64,000 nt of DNA from Streptomyces hawaiiensis. GTDB taxonomy: Bacteria; Actinomycetota; Actinomycetes; Streptomycetales; Streptomycetaceae. The notes beneath the pieces were generated by a model. The model had not been told where the DNA came from, did no database searches, and was given only the letters and a program-made list of their open reading frames with translations. A program made the translations under genes and the position numbers. Positions 1-8,673 of the stretch are shown one piece after another. Position 1 is the stretch's first letter, and the number at the start of each line of letters is the position of its first letter. The stretch lies in assembly GCF_004803895.1 (NCBI RefSeq), contig NZ_CP021978.1, forward strand, positions 248,001 through 312,000, written 5' to 3'.

Positions 1-707
1 TGCGCGGACCAGCGCCGGGGCCAGGACGGCTCGATCCGTACGGTGACGGGCCGCTCCGGCGCCACGGAGGTCCACAGCAGCCCGTGGGCGCCTTCGCCCC
101 GGGTGGCACGCGGCGTCGCCATGGAGACTCCCGGCCGGCCGGGGTCCACGACGACGCTCTGCCAGCGCACGGCACCCAGGATCTTCGGAGGCGTGAACCG
201 TACCCCCCACCATGCCGGCCGTACGTCGATGGTCCACGGCCCGACGAGGAGCTTCCGCCGCTCGTCCACCCAGGCGTGGGTACGGATCTCCACGGTCACC
301 GACCGGGCTCCAGGCTCCACGACGGGGTCGTGCGACCGCCACTCCTCCCAGCGCGTGTCGAACCGCCAGTCCCCCCGTACCAGACACCGCATCGCCAGCC
401 GGTACCCCTCGCTCGACGGCCCGAACAGCAACTTGTCGGCATGCGTCCAGGACATCGGAACGGTGACGGTCAGATCACTGGTCACCTTCGTGTACGTCCG
501 GCCCTCGTGGTCGAACGCGATCCGGGCCCGGCCGGTCGTACCTTTGAGCCCCCGTTCGGCACAGTCGGGCACGGTGAGCACGTTGTCCGCCCGCGCGACG
601 ACCGGCAGCCCTTCGGACCGACCGACGTCCGGCCACAGGAGCATCTGCCCGCCGAGAAACCCGCACAGGAGCACGAACAGCAGAGCCGCCCCCCGACACC
701 CGCGCAC
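1..707 (-). CDS. Membrane-anchored hypothetical protein, 3' end outside window
   Basis: An open frame runs leftward off the window edge, with about 235 residues visible. It starts at GTG (707-705); an in-frame TAG lies shortly upstream, and a weak AGGGGG stretch precedes the start. Residues 10-28 form one hydrophobic segment (ALLFVLLCGFLGG), so this is a signal anchor or signal peptide followed by an extracytoplasmic part. That part is rich in Trp, Arg and beta-prone stretches, as in a soluble beta-sandwich, and has two Cys (PDCAERG and MRCLVRG) that could form a disulfide. No family is recognised. The codon pattern is clearly coding, with strong G/C in third positions. The next gene downstream lies outside the window, so operon membership cannot be judged. 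Confidence 0.7.
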   Translation of the reverse strand, partial: MRGCRGAALLFVLLCGFLGGQMLLWPDVGRSEGLPVVARADNVLTVPDCAERGLKGTTGRARIAFDHEGRTYTKVTSDLTVTVPMSWTHADKLLFGPSSEGYRLAMRCLVRGDWRFDTRWEEWRSHDPVVEPGARSVTVEIRTHAWVDERRKLLVGPWTIDVRPAWWGVRFTPPKILGAVRWQSVVVDPGRPGVSMATPRATRGEGAHGLLWTSVAPERPVTVRIEPSWPRRWSA

Positions 708-921
708 CTGGTCAACCGCCCCCTAACCGTGGACCCGACCGATTCACCATGCGGCACCCCCGCGGGTACGCAGCCCTGGAAGCTTTCCCTTCTCGCCGAA
801 CGTTCATGGCAAACTTCGCGCGATGTTGTGAGCGCCAGCGGCCGTGCAGGGACGCGGGCCGCAGCCTTGATGGGTGATCAGTGCCGTCCGGCAGAACCAG
901 GGTGCGGCCCAACGGCCCGCC

Positions 922-1626
922 TCAGAGCGACGGACGAGGCGCTGGATCGGTAGCGGAGAGCCGGTAGGAACGCACGACGGCGACCACACATGCGGACAGG
1001 AGTCCGGCCAGACAGCCGCCGAGTCCGCTCAGCGCGTCCAGGGGGGATCCCCCTCCCTCCGCACCGCGCGGCGGCACCCGGCCCTTCACGTCGTACACGA
1101 CGGCGATCGCGTCACCAGGCCGGGTGTTCTGCTCGCAACCGCGCCAGATGCAGACCTTCACGGGAACGCCGTTCCGGTCGATCACCGAGCAGAGACAGCG
1201 GCCACTGCCCGTGCCATCTTTCGAGCCGCTATCGACCGAGGTCACCACCACGGGCTCCACACGCCCCCGCTCCGCCAGCACAAAACCCGCTGCGGCCTGG
1301 GGCGTCCGGAGGGCCAGGCAGACCGCGAGCACCGCGACGACACCGACCAGCGCACGTCCTGCCCTCACTCCACACAGGTACAGAACGAGCAGGGCGGCAC
1401 ACACCAGACCGCCTTCTCCGGCGGCCAGTCCGGGGACCCCGTACCAGGCACCGGCGATCGTAGTGCCGACGACGGCGGCCGCTGCCAGACACCCGGCCAG
1501 AGTTCCCCTCGCGGTCAGCCGGAGCGGTGGCGGGCCGACGAACTCGGCCGGTCCCCACACCATGCTGCGCAGATGCTCCATCAGGTGTGGTTCCGCCGCG
1601 GTCGCGGAGTGTCGTTCACGCCGCAT
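922..1626 (-). CDS. Hypothetical multi-pass membrane protein
   Basis: A 234-residue protein. The start is ATG at 1626, because GGAAAGGAG sits 6-8 bases upstream; longer in-frame starts have no such site. About four hydrophobic segments are visible: near residues 42-62 (LAGCLAAAAVVGTTIAGAW), 68-88, 89-106, and a C-terminal one (GGCLAGLLSACVVAVV) near 205-222. Between the third and fourth segments is a hydrophilic loop of roughly 85 residues with three Cys (GRCLCSV and CIWRGC), which may be disulfide-bonded if outside the cell. No known domain is recognised. It lies about 215 bases downstream of the preceding minus-strand gene, so co-transcription is possible but not shown. Confidence 0.7.
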   Translation of the reverse strand: MRRERHSATAAEPHLMEHLRSMVWGPAEFVGPPPLRLTARGTLAGCLAAAAVVGTTIAGAWYGVPGLAAGEGGLVCAALLVLYLCGVRAGRALVGVVAVLAVCLALRTPQAAAGFVLAERGRVEPVVVTSVDSGSKDGTGSGRCLCSVIDRNGVPVKVCIWRGCEQNTRPGDAIAVVYDVKGRVPPRGAEGGGSPLDALSGLGGCLAGLLSACVVAVVRSYRLSATDPAPRPSL

Positions 1627-1725
1627 GCGTGCCACTCCTTTCCGCCTCGCTTCCGCCTCCGCCATCCTGGTGCGTGCGTGAACGCTCCGCACTGCCCGGC
1701 GCCGGACGGGCGGACGCGGTCCGCG

Positions 1726-1887
1726 TTGCCGGGATCCGGCAGCAGGGCCGGTATCATCGGCCTGTACCTGCTCGCCCCGATCGTCAAGCGCGAGCTCGGC
1801 TCCTTCCTGGAGTTCGTCCGCGCCCGCAAGGCCGGTGAGATCAGCGACGACGACGAAGACCAGGGGTCGGTGAAGACCACCCTCTGA
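1726..1887 (+). pseudogene. Small ORF or C-terminal remnant of a membrane protein
   Basis: The last 45 or so codons before TGA at 1887 read like genuine protein: a short hydrophobic stretch (GIIGLYLLAPIV) followed by an amphipathic charged tail ending EISDDDEDQGSVKTTL. Upstream codons in the same frame look non-coding and overlap the start region of the minus-strand membrane gene. No convincing start or ribosome binding site is seen; TTG at 1726 is the only candidate near the hydrophobic stretch. It is either a very small membrane peptide or the tail of a gene whose front was lost. A strong hairpin terminator follows directly. Confidence 0.3.
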
Positions 1888-1912
1888 CCGCCCCCGCGGC
1901 GGCCCGGCTTCG

Positions 1913-1959
1913 GTACGGGCCCATGCTCACCTCGCGCCTTGGTGAGCACGGGCCCGTAC
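1913..1959. terminator. Bidirectional hairpin terminator
   Basis: Two 19-base arms (1913-1931 and 1941-1959) pair with a single G-U-type mismatch around a 9-base loop. It lies between the end of the small plus-strand reading frame and the end of the convergent antiporter gene, the expected place for a shared terminator. There is no T-run, which is usual for Streptomyces hairpins. Confidence 0.7.
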
Positions 1960-1968
1960 GTCTGCCGT

Positions 1969-3237
1969 CTATGGCCGACCGGCGTGCTCCGCCCCGTCGC
2001 GCCGCCGGTCCAGGTAACCGATGGCCGGGGTCGCCATGATCCCGTGCAGCACCACCGAGATCACGACGGTCAGGGCCACGATCGCCCACAACTCCCGTTC
2101 CAGCCCGCCGAAGGAGTCCTGCCCCAACGCGTAGGACAGGTAGAACAGCGAACCGATGCCACGGATCCCGAACAGAGCGACCACGGCAGACTCCTTCTTC
2201 CCCATGGCGGTCCGTACCTGTGCCAGCCACCCGGTCAGCGGTCGCACGACCAGCAGCACCAGCACGCCCAGCACCGCGCCCATCAGCGTCAGGGCGGACA
2301 AGGCGCCGGCCACCAGGTAACCGCCGAGCAGAAACAACAGCACGGCCGTGAGCAACCGCTCAATCTGCTCGGTGAACTCGTGCAGCACCTTGTGATATCC
2401 GTGGCTGCGCTCGGCGGCCCGGATCACACAGGCGGTCACGAACACGGACACGAACCCGTAGCCGTGGAGCACCTCGGCGATGCCGTACGACATGAAGGTG
2501 GCGCCCAGCGCCACGAAGCCCTCCATGTGCTCGGACAGCCGCAGCGCCGAGGTGCGCACCCGGAAGAACATCCACCCCAGCACCCAGCCCACACCACCCC
2601 CGACGGCCAGCCCGACAGCACACCTGCCCAGCAGGTCGGTCAGAGCCCACGATCCGATCCAGTCCGTCGACCACCCCGTCCCGGCCGCCGCGGCGAGAGC
2701 GATGGCCGCGTAGACGAACGGAAAGGCGAGTCCGTCGTTCAGCCCCGCCTCACTGGTCAGGGAGAACCGCACCTCGTCCTCGTCGCGCTCGGTACCGAGC
2801 GGCTCGCCGACGCGCACCTCACCGGCCAGCACGGGATCCGTGGGCGCGAGCACAGCCCCCAGCAGCAGAGCGGCAGCGGGCGGCCAGTCGAGCAGCCCCC
2901 AGGCCAGCAGGGCGACGACCGCCACGGTCAGCGGCATCGTGATGCCCAGCAGCCGCCACGTACCGGACCAGCGGCGCCAGCCGAAGGGCCGGTCGATGGC
3001 GAGCCCAGCGCCCATCAGCGACACGATCACACACACCTCGGTGGTGTGCTCGACCCACAGGCGATCACGAACGGGATCCACGGCCGGCACGCCCAACGGC
3101 AGCAACTCGATCAGAGCCCCCGCGGCGAGGAAGACCATGGGCAGGGACAACGGCCGCTTGGACACCACCCGGGGCAGCACAGCCGCCCCCAGCGCCCCCA
3201 GGCCCAGAAAGACGTAGACCACGTCCGAAAGCGTCAC
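1969..3237 (-). CDS. Na+/H+ antiporter, CPA1 (NhaP) type
   Basis: A 422-residue polytopic membrane protein that should exchange Na+ (or K+) for H+ across the cytoplasmic membrane. The GTG start at 3237 is chosen because AGGAGGT lies five bases upstream; longer frames run into the neighbouring remnant. About twelve hydrophobic segments are visible. Family marks include a transport-core stretch LLGAVLAPTDPVLAGEV near residues 120-140 with the conserved Asp-Pro, then LTSEAGLNDGLAFP, typical of CPA1 exchangers, and GIRGIGSLFYLSYA near the C-terminus. There is no long cytoplasmic regulatory tail. It lies head to head with an NhaA-family remnant, suggesting a former sodium/pH homeostasis locus. Its 3' end converges on a strong hairpin. 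Confidence 0.9.
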   Translation of the reverse strand: MTLSDVVYVFLGLGALGAAVLPRVVSKRPLSLPMVFLAAGALIELLPLGVPAVDPVRDRLWVEHTTEVCVIVSLMGAGLAIDRPFGWRRWSGTWRLLGITMPLTVAVVALLAWGLLDWPPAAALLLGAVLAPTDPVLAGEVRVGEPLGTERDEDEVRFSLTSEAGLNDGLAFPFVYAAIALAAAAGTGWSTDWIGSWALTDLLGRCAVGLAVGGGVGWVLGWMFFRVRTSALRLSEHMEGFVALGATFMSYGIAEVLHGYGFVSVFVTACVIRAAERSHGYHKVLHEFTEQIERLLTAVLLFLLGGYLVAGALSALTLMGAVLGVLVLLVVRPLTGWLAQVRTAMGKKESAVVALFGIRGIGSLFYLSYALGQDSFGGLERELWAIVALTVVISVVLHGIMATPAIGYLDRRRDGAEHAGRP

Positions 3238-3389
3238 TGAGACCTCCTGCCCGACGCGATCATTCCCAGGCCAGGTGTGTACCACGTCCGCACCGGTGCC
3301 TCGCCCGACTACGTCACCGAGATCGCTGCCTGCCCGTTTGCGGCGGACGAGGCGGGGGGCCGCCGGGTCCGCTGCGGCTACGGTGGTAT

Positions 3390-3710
3390 GTGCCACTCGG
3401 GCCGGCGATCTGGGCGCTCCTGTACAACGGCGGCATCCACGCCACCGTCGCCGGGGTCGCCATGGGCCTGATCCTGCGCACGGTCCGCGACCAGGACGAG
3501 AAGGAGTCACCCCGCACGGCGAACTCGCCTTCCCCGGCCCGGCCGTCGGCGAGCACGTCAAGGCCGCCGTCCTGATCGCTTCACTCACCGCCGCCCTACT
3601 GGCCGGCCTGCTCCTGCGCCGCAGGAACGCCGTACACCGGCGCCTGCACGAGGAGGAAAACCTCGACGCGGAGCCGACGGCATCCCTGGCATCTACCAGC
3701 GCACCGAAGC
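3390..3710 (+). pseudogene. Remnant of an NhaA-family Na+/H+ antiporter
   Basis: Two pieces of NhaA-like sequence lie in different frames. The first (about 3405-3505) reads WALLYNGGIHATVAGVAMG, matching the NhaA core around its HATVAG motif. It is followed after a frame change by LAFPGPAVGEHVKAAVLI, a hydrophobic helix and an RRRN tail (about 3515-3660). A third frame near 3665-3700 reads DGIPGIYQ, as at the very C-terminus of actinobacterial NhaA proteins. Most of the middle and the whole N-terminal half are missing, so this cannot make a working antiporter. It sits just upstream of, and divergent from, an intact NhaP-type antiporter. Confidence 0.65.
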
Positions 3711-3885
3711 TGGCGGCGCATGACCTGGCCGCCACCTCGTGCTGCCCGGGAGCGGGCCGAGGACGCTGCGTACGGGCTCGGCCATGGCCTGCCGGTCGCC
3801 GGTGAGGACCGGGAACAGCAGCTCGCCCGCCTCGGACGCAACGGGGCGACGGCCTGACTGCTGGCGGCTCACCAACCGAATGACC

Positions 3886-4413
3886 TTACAGCTGGTCCCC
3901 CATGCCGACTGGTTCCGGAGGATGCGGCCCGCCACCGTCCATGATGTCCTGCTCGCAGGTACGTCTGTCGTAGGACTGGTCATTGGGGATCAACAGCACT
4001 CCGGCAACCTGCTCAGGGTGTTCGACGGCGAGCCAGGCGTCGCCCGTGAGGTCACCGTCCGGCCCGAACGCCTCGGACGAATAGACCGTCTGACACCCCA
4101 ACGCCACGCGTTCCTCATCGACCGCGCAGGCGTCCACTGCAGGACCGGATATCTCGTCAGCGCCGTCGAAGCGGTAGTGGAAGTGGACCTGGTCACCTTC
4201 GGAGGGCACCTGCGGATGGGGCTCAAGGCGCCAGTCAACGACCTCGGCGGTGACGCCGAGAGGCCGCCCAGACGTGTCCTCGACCTGCACCCTGACACCG
4301 GCCTCACCGCGCTCCGCCGTCGTGTCGGTGCAGCCCCAGTGGGAAGAGCAGCCTGACAGGGCGAAAATCACCAGAGCCAACGGAGCACCGGCAAGTGCCC
4401 GTGCGGGGAACAC
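3886..4413 (-). CDS. Putative lipoprotein of unknown function
   Basis: A 175-residue exported lipoprotein. Residues 1-18 form a signal peptide with a short charged start and a hydrophobic core (ALVIFALSG); the lipobox LSGC ends at Cys22, which would be lipidated. The mature part is acidic, with four or five further Cys (CTDTT, DACAVDEE, LGCQTV, RTCEQD) that could pair outside the cell. It has one compact alternating beta pattern and no recognised domain. It is single on this strand, between the NhaA remnant and the beheaded DUF3626 gene, and its start lies about 65 bases from the DUF3626 break point. Anchoring to the outer face of the membrane is inferred from the lipobox. Confidence 0.75.
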   Translation of the reverse strand: MFPARALAGAPLALVIFALSGCSSHWGCTDTTAERGEAGVRVQVEDTSGRPLGVTAEVVDWRLEPHPQVPSEGDQVHFHYRFDGADEISGPAVDACAVDEERVALGCQTVYSSEAFGPDGDLTGDAWLAVEHPEQVAGVLLIPNDQSYDRRTCEQDIMDGGGPHPPEPVGMGDQL

Positions 4414-4477
4414 TCAGATGACCTCCAGTCAGGGTGGAGCGGAGCAGTGTACCCCGGGGTCTGACAGGTGCGGGTGA

Positions 4478-5206
4478 CAGCGACGGGCGCCTGCGACCAG
4501 TAACGGCGGACTGACCGCATACCCCGGGGGCGACCGGTGGCGTTGGGAGAGCCGGATCTTCGGCGGGGCGTACGACGAAGCGCCGGCTCATGAGCGGCCC
4601 GTCTACGGGGCGTTGAACTTCCGTCGCAAGCCCGAAGGCGGGGCGCCGCGGTTCGGCTCTGCCCACTTCCGGCTGGCAGCCGAGACGCTGGCGCGGACCA
4701 CGTTCTGCTACCCGGACAGTTTCCTTGAACCCTCGAACTTCGGTGTCGCGGCGCGCATGGGGCTCATCGAGCTCGCCCTCGCCGATCGTCAGGACGACCT
4801 GGACGACTACATCGAGGCGCAGGTCCACGGGCCTGTGCGACCGAAGTGCCACGTGGAGGCACTGGTCCTGGACCCCTGCTATCGAGGTACTGCTGTCGAG
4901 GTGGCGGCCCTGCGCCTGGGCTGCCCCGTGGAGTGGCACCCCGGCTTCCGACTCAGGGTCGAGGAACTCCTCCGTCATCCCGGCTACCGCGGTCAGGAAT
5001 ACGTCGACTTGGGCGCACGGATCGCCGTCGACGGCGTACTCAATCCGCGCATCGTCGCGGATGCAGCGCGTGCCGGCCACCACGACCCCCAGGCGATCAA
5101 GAAAGTGTGGCACTACCTCGCGCGTTTCGGGGCGCCTTGCAGCGTCGCTGACGATTCGGAGAGTCCGGCGCCGACGGAGGGGGCTGTACTCGATGGCCTT
5201 CGCTGA
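4478..5206 (+). pseudogene. N-terminally truncated DUF3626 protein
   Basis: The frame from 4478 to 5206 is open and reads as the C-terminal two thirds of a DUF3626 protein: TSNGGLTAYPGGDRWRWE, then a Phe-Gly-Gly-Ala-Tyr segment, then RPVYGALNFRR and APRFGSAHFRL, all hallmarks of that family. An in-frame TGA at 4475 closes it upstream. No start codon with a ribosome binding site lies before the conserved core; the first internal start, TTG at 4613, falls well inside the domain. The front of the gene has therefore been lost, apparently where the divergent lipoprotein gene now begins. DUF3626 has no assigned biochemical function that I know of. A short product from 4613 cannot be excluded but would lack conserved core residues. 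Confidence 0.7.
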
Positions 5207-5300
5207 GACGCTGGTGCCGGAGGGGTTGTGGGAGTTGTTCCGGACGGGGTGACGGGCACGAGCCCCGCAATGTAACCCCGATGAAGGAGAGCACTCCCCC

Positions 5301-5759
5301 ATGGAAAACCGGCTCAAGAACAAGAACACCGACAACACCGACGTGTGGACCGCAGTCCGGCACCTGCACAAGGCGATCGCCGCCGGGGGCGTCGACCTGA
5401 AGCTGCTCGCGCTGATCCATCTGCGCGTCAGCCAGATCAACAGCCGCTCGGCGTGCGTCTACGCCAGTGTCGCAGGAGGGAGGAAGGTCGGTGACACCGA
5501 CGAGCGGCTGCACAACGTGGCGGCGTGGCCTGAGGTGCCGTTCTACACCGACGCGGAGCGCGCGGCACTGAGGCTGGCCGAGGTTGCCACCCGGCTGCAG
5601 GACGGTGCGGAGGGAGTCACCGACGAGATCTGGAACGAGGCCAACGCCCACTTCACGGAGGAGCAGATCGGCGCGATCAACCTGGAGATCGCTCTGACCA
5701 ACTTCTTCAACCGGATCAACCGCACCATCAAGGATCCGGCCGGCCAGACCTGGGGCTGA
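5301..5759 (+). CDS. AhpD/carboxymuconolactone decarboxylase-like protein with altered active site
   Basis: A 152-residue all-helical protein of the AhpD-like superfamily. The start ATG follows AAGGAG at a suitable distance. The core helix LKLLALIHLRVSQIN and the later ERLHNVAAWPEVPFYTDAERAALRLAEV are characteristic. In redox-active members the segment between them carries Cys-x-x-Cys and a His. Here the region reads NSRSACVYAS, so only one Cys remains, and the first Cys and the His are replaced. A classical peroxidase cycle therefore looks unlikely; it may work with one Cys or bind a ligand instead. It follows the DUF3626 remnant by about 95 bases and ends before a gene-free stretch. Confidence 0.8.
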   Translation: MENRLKNKNTDNTDVWTAVRHLHKAIAAGGVDLKLLALIHLRVSQINSRSACVYASVAGGRKVGDTDERLHNVAAWPEVPFYTDAERAALRLAEVATRLQDGAEGVTDEIWNEANAHFTEEQIGAINLEIALTNFFNRINRTIKDPAGQTWG

Positions 5760-5984
5760 GGCCAACGCGGCCCCTACTCACGGACCACGCAGTGGTGACT
5801 GAGCCACACTGGTCAGTCGCCACGTGAACAGCGCGGCGAGGAACCAGGCGAGCGCGAACCGGACCTCACGCGACTACATCGAGGCCCTGGCTCCCGGATG
5901 AGCGATGCCAGGGACACGGCTGCGGTGTCAGTCTGCTGAAGTATCCTTCCCGCCACCGCGCACCGACTGGGAGGACCAAGAGAA

Positions 5985-7493
5985 TTGACCGGCTTGTCTG
6001 CTTTCCCCTCGCCCTTTCACGCTTCCCGTTCCCTTTCGTTCGCGACACCCCGAACGCTGCGGGAACTCCAGATGATGCAGTGCAGCGCACACATCCGTGC
6101 GAAGCCGGGGTGGGTCAACAAGATGAACGATCCCGACATCGTCGCGAGGTGGACGCGAGAAGCGGTCGCCCAGGGCCTCACCGAAGCGCAAGTCCGCTAC
6201 GTGCTTGCCGAACTCGAGCATTACGCCGCACTGCGGGATGGGCGAACCGGGGTCGAGGTGTCCGCCGTCGACGGGGTGTGGCAGTCGGACACACTGGTCG
6301 ACGACACGCTCAGATCGCGACTGCGCAAGGCGGTTCAGGTTCTGGAACAGGTCCCCGAAGCAGAGCAGGACTGGCATCCCGGATCCGACGGCCAGGTGTT
6401 GGATCTGGTTCATCCCTCACTTTATTGCCTAGTGAGAGGGGTGAGCGGCGCGCCCGAGCGGGCTTGGCAGAACCCGACGGACCGCTACTCGAAATACGAA
6501 TTCTCGGAGAAATTCCAATGGCTGCCCACGGATGTCGACGTCAGTGACGACGGCGATGTCGCCTTCCGCTCGTACGTCAACAACGTCCACCCCGAGACTC
6601 ATCGCGAACTGGCCTCCGTCCTGCCAGACTTGTTCGCGCGTATGCGCCCGCTACTGGAGAACGTGCTCACCGATTTGCGCCATGGGCGGCCCGCGCGAAT
6701 CGAGGCCGATCCCTACGGCTGGTACGACTCGAAGCCAGAGTATCCAGACAAATCCTCCTACAGTGATGACGGTGCCCACGCAGAAGCCGTCCGCGTATGG
6801 GAAATGGCCCAGGACGACTGGTGGGAAAACCGCCGCCCTGTCATCCCGGACGCCCCGGCCTTCACCCCGCCCGAGCGCCCCGACGCATCCGCCCGAGTCG
6901 ACCTGCGTGGCCACCGTCTCCAGGTGATCGTCAAGCTCGCCACCATTCACCTCACCCCCGACAAGCCCGAGTATCCCGGCGGATCCTGGCATGTCGAGGG
7001 AATGCTGAACGAGCGGATCGTCTCCACCGGCATCTACTACTGGGACAGCGAAAACATCACCGAAAGCCGGCTGAGCTTCCGGGCGGCGCTCGACGACCCG
7101 CACTACGAGCAGAACGACGACAACGGTCTGCGTGAGGTCTATGGCCTGGAGGACGAAGACGCGCTGAACCAGATGCTGGGATCGGCATCGACCCCAGCGG
7201 GCCGTTGTCTTGCTTTCCCGAACATCCTGCAACACCGGGTCGACTCATTCCGCCTTGTCGACCCCACCCGACCGGGACACCGCAAGATTCTCGCGTTCTT
7301 CCTGGTCGACCCATCGGAAACAATCGTCTCGACATCCGATGTGCCAGCGCAACAACCGTGGTCCGACACCTCGACCATGACGCTTGAACAGGCTGAGAAC
7401 TACCGCGAACAACTCATGCGGGAACGCAAGTTCTTCGTCGACGAACACAACGAGCAGCTCTACGAACGAGAGTTCTCCCTCTGCGAGCACTGA
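5985..7493 (+). CDS. DUF4246 domain protein, possible 2-oxoglutarate/Fe(II) oxygenase fold
   Basis: A 502-residue protein matching DUF4246 over its length: ATPRTLRELQMMQ near residue 25, RAKPGW near 42, then the C-terminal core WHVEGMLNERIVSTGIYYW near 330-350 and FPNILQHRVDSFRL followed by PGHRKILAFFLVDP near 410-445. The TTG start at 5985 is used because GGGAGG lies about ten bases upstream and the family motif begins only 25 residues later; the ATG codons at 6072 and 6078 would cut into it. The spacing of H-x-E, a later His, and an Arg followed by a beta strand resembles the metal- and 2-oxoglutarate-binding pattern of double-stranded beta-helix oxygenases. That function is inference. It stands alone in the plus direction. 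Confidence 0.8.
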   Translation: MTGLSAFPSPFHASRSLSFATPRTLRELQMMQCSAHIRAKPGWVNKMNDPDIVARWTREAVAQGLTEAQVRYVLAELEHYAALRDGRTGVEVSAVDGVWQSDTLVDDTLRSRLRKAVQVLEQVPEAEQDWHPGSDGQVLDLVHPSLYCLVRGVSGAPERAWQNPTDRYSKYEFSEKFQWLPTDVDVSDDGDVAFRSYVNNVHPETHRELASVLPDLFARMRPLLENVLTDLRHGRPARIEADPYGWYDSKPEYPDKSSYSDDGAHAEAVRVWEMAQDDWWENRRPVIPDAPAFTPPERPDASARVDLRGHRLQVIVKLATIHLTPDKPEYPGGSWHVEGMLNERIVSTGIYYWDSENITESRLSFRAALDDPHYEQNDDNGLREVYGLEDEDALNQMLGSASTPAGRCLAFPNILQHRVDSFRLVDPTRPGHRKILAFFLVDPSETIVSTSDVPAQQPWSDTSTMTLEQAENYREQLMRERKFFVDEHNEQLYEREFSLCEH

Positions 7494-7697
7494 ACCCCTT
7501 GCATTCCAGATACGTCCAGGTCAGAAGGTGCGGATAGCCGGAACGACGGTGCCGTCGCAGCGGGTAGAGCATCTGGCCCACCAGAGCAGTCGCCAGGCCC
7601 TCGAAGCCCGTGGACGGCTCCCGGAGCCGGGTCTGCGGGGCAGGATCCTGTCCCGTAGGTCGGCAGGGTCCTCTTGCCTTCCTTCTAGGTTGGCGCC

Positions 7698-7942
7698 ATG
7701 GACGACAGAGAACTCCACATCGACAAGATGACCCCGCACGAGCGCAACTACGTCCCCTCGGCCTTGTCCTCACCCGCGTCGTACGGGACGCCGTGCCGCC
7801 CGCCCCGGAAACAGCGGGGACGTGCGCACTCCCAGCACAGACCGTCTGGGGCTTCGCCTTCGCCCCGCTGTTCGCCATCCCAGCCCTGATGACCGCGGTG
7901 ACCTGGTCGTACGCAAAGCGGCACCGGCGGGGACAGGCATAA
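7698..7942 (+). pseudogene. Small decayed ORF ending in a membrane segment
   Basis: An ATG at 7698 opens a frame reading MDDRELHIDKMTPHERNYVPS. The convincing downstream part is in another frame (about 7845-7942): VWGFAFAPLFAIPALMTAVTWSYAKRH, a transmembrane helix and basic tail ending at TAA. Together they suggest a short membrane protein of about 80 residues broken by an indel near 7760-7800. No family is recognised. It could also be two unrelated scraps. Confidence 0.3.
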
Positions 7943-8040
7943 CCCCTACAAGGTGCCTGGCATCGTCCCAGAACGCGCCTCGGCCACCCCGAGGGCCGGT
8001 GAGGCCCTCGGAGACGGCCAGGGCCGTCGAGGTGCCGGCG

Positions 8041-8427
8041 TCAGCAGGGCTGGGGGATGCCGTTGCCGATGTGGGTGGGCACCGGGTCGGTCTCGCTGTA
8101 GATGTCCGTGTCCTTCATCCAGCCCCACTCGCCGTTGTCGGCCTGCGTCCAGAGCCATCGGTTCGGGTGCGGGCCGCCGATGTAGGCGCCGGTGTCCCTG
8201 CGGCACTCGAACCAGCTCGGGTTCGAGTACATCTTGCCGACCGGACGGCTGGTGTCAGGGGTGGCGTAGACCGTGGCGCCCGAGACGTTGTTGCAGTACA
8301 TGCGCATGCCGCCATCGCCCCACCAGCACGGATTGGCCGCCTCGGCCGTGCCGGAGAAAACGGTGCCCAGAGCGGTGAGTGCCACGCCGGTGACGACGGC
8401 CGAGAGCTTGCGCGTGGATGTGTTCAA
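8041..8427 (-). CDS. Small secreted protein, SH3-like
   Basis: A 128-residue exported protein. The TTG start at 8427 is preferred because AGGGGGA precedes it by about five bases and it puts the signal peptide at the very N-terminus; the upstream in-frame ATG at 8469 adds only a low-complexity His-rich stretch. Residues 1-30 form a signal peptide (basic start, VVTGVALTALGTVF, likely cleavage after AEA). The mature part has four or five Cys (NPCWW, MYCNN, FECRR, QPC end) and an SH3-like pattern ATVYATPDTSRPVGKMY followed by WGWMKDTDIY, as in bacterial SH3 domains that bind cell wall or peptides. It is likely extracellular. Another small secreted Cys-containing protein lies just upstream on the same strand. 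Confidence 0.75.
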   Translation of the reverse strand: MNTSTRKLSAVVTGVALTALGTVFSGTAEAANPCWWGDGGMRMYCNNVSGATVYATPDTSRPVGKMYSNPSWFECRRDTGAYIGGPHPNRWLWTQADNGEWGWMKDTDIYSETDPVPTHIGNGIPQPC

Positions 8428-8673
8428 GGTGATCCCCCTGTGATGGAGTCGGTGGTGCGTGGTCGACAAGGACGCGCCGATGGTCTCGCTGCGAACAGTC
8501 AGCGGTTCGGGTGCGGGCCACAGTCATCGGCCGCCGCGGCGGTGCCCCCGCCTACGAGCCCCGTGCCGGCTGAGAAGGCCGCCGGCAGCAGGGCGGGGCC
8601 GGCGGGTCCGCCTGTCGATAGCCCTCAACAACCCGAGTTGCACCGCTGGTTCGACGGCCCCAACGCCGGCTTA

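Noticed and set aside
874..1740. Long plus-strand frame before the small ORF ending at 1887
   Set aside because: It is antisense to the minus-strand membrane gene with a good ribosome binding site; only its last 50 codons look coding.
1939..3240. Long plus-strand open frame opposite the NhaP antiporter
   Set aside because: It is antisense to a clear membrane protein, is full of His/Gln/Pro/Arg with no family motif, and results from high GC in third positions.
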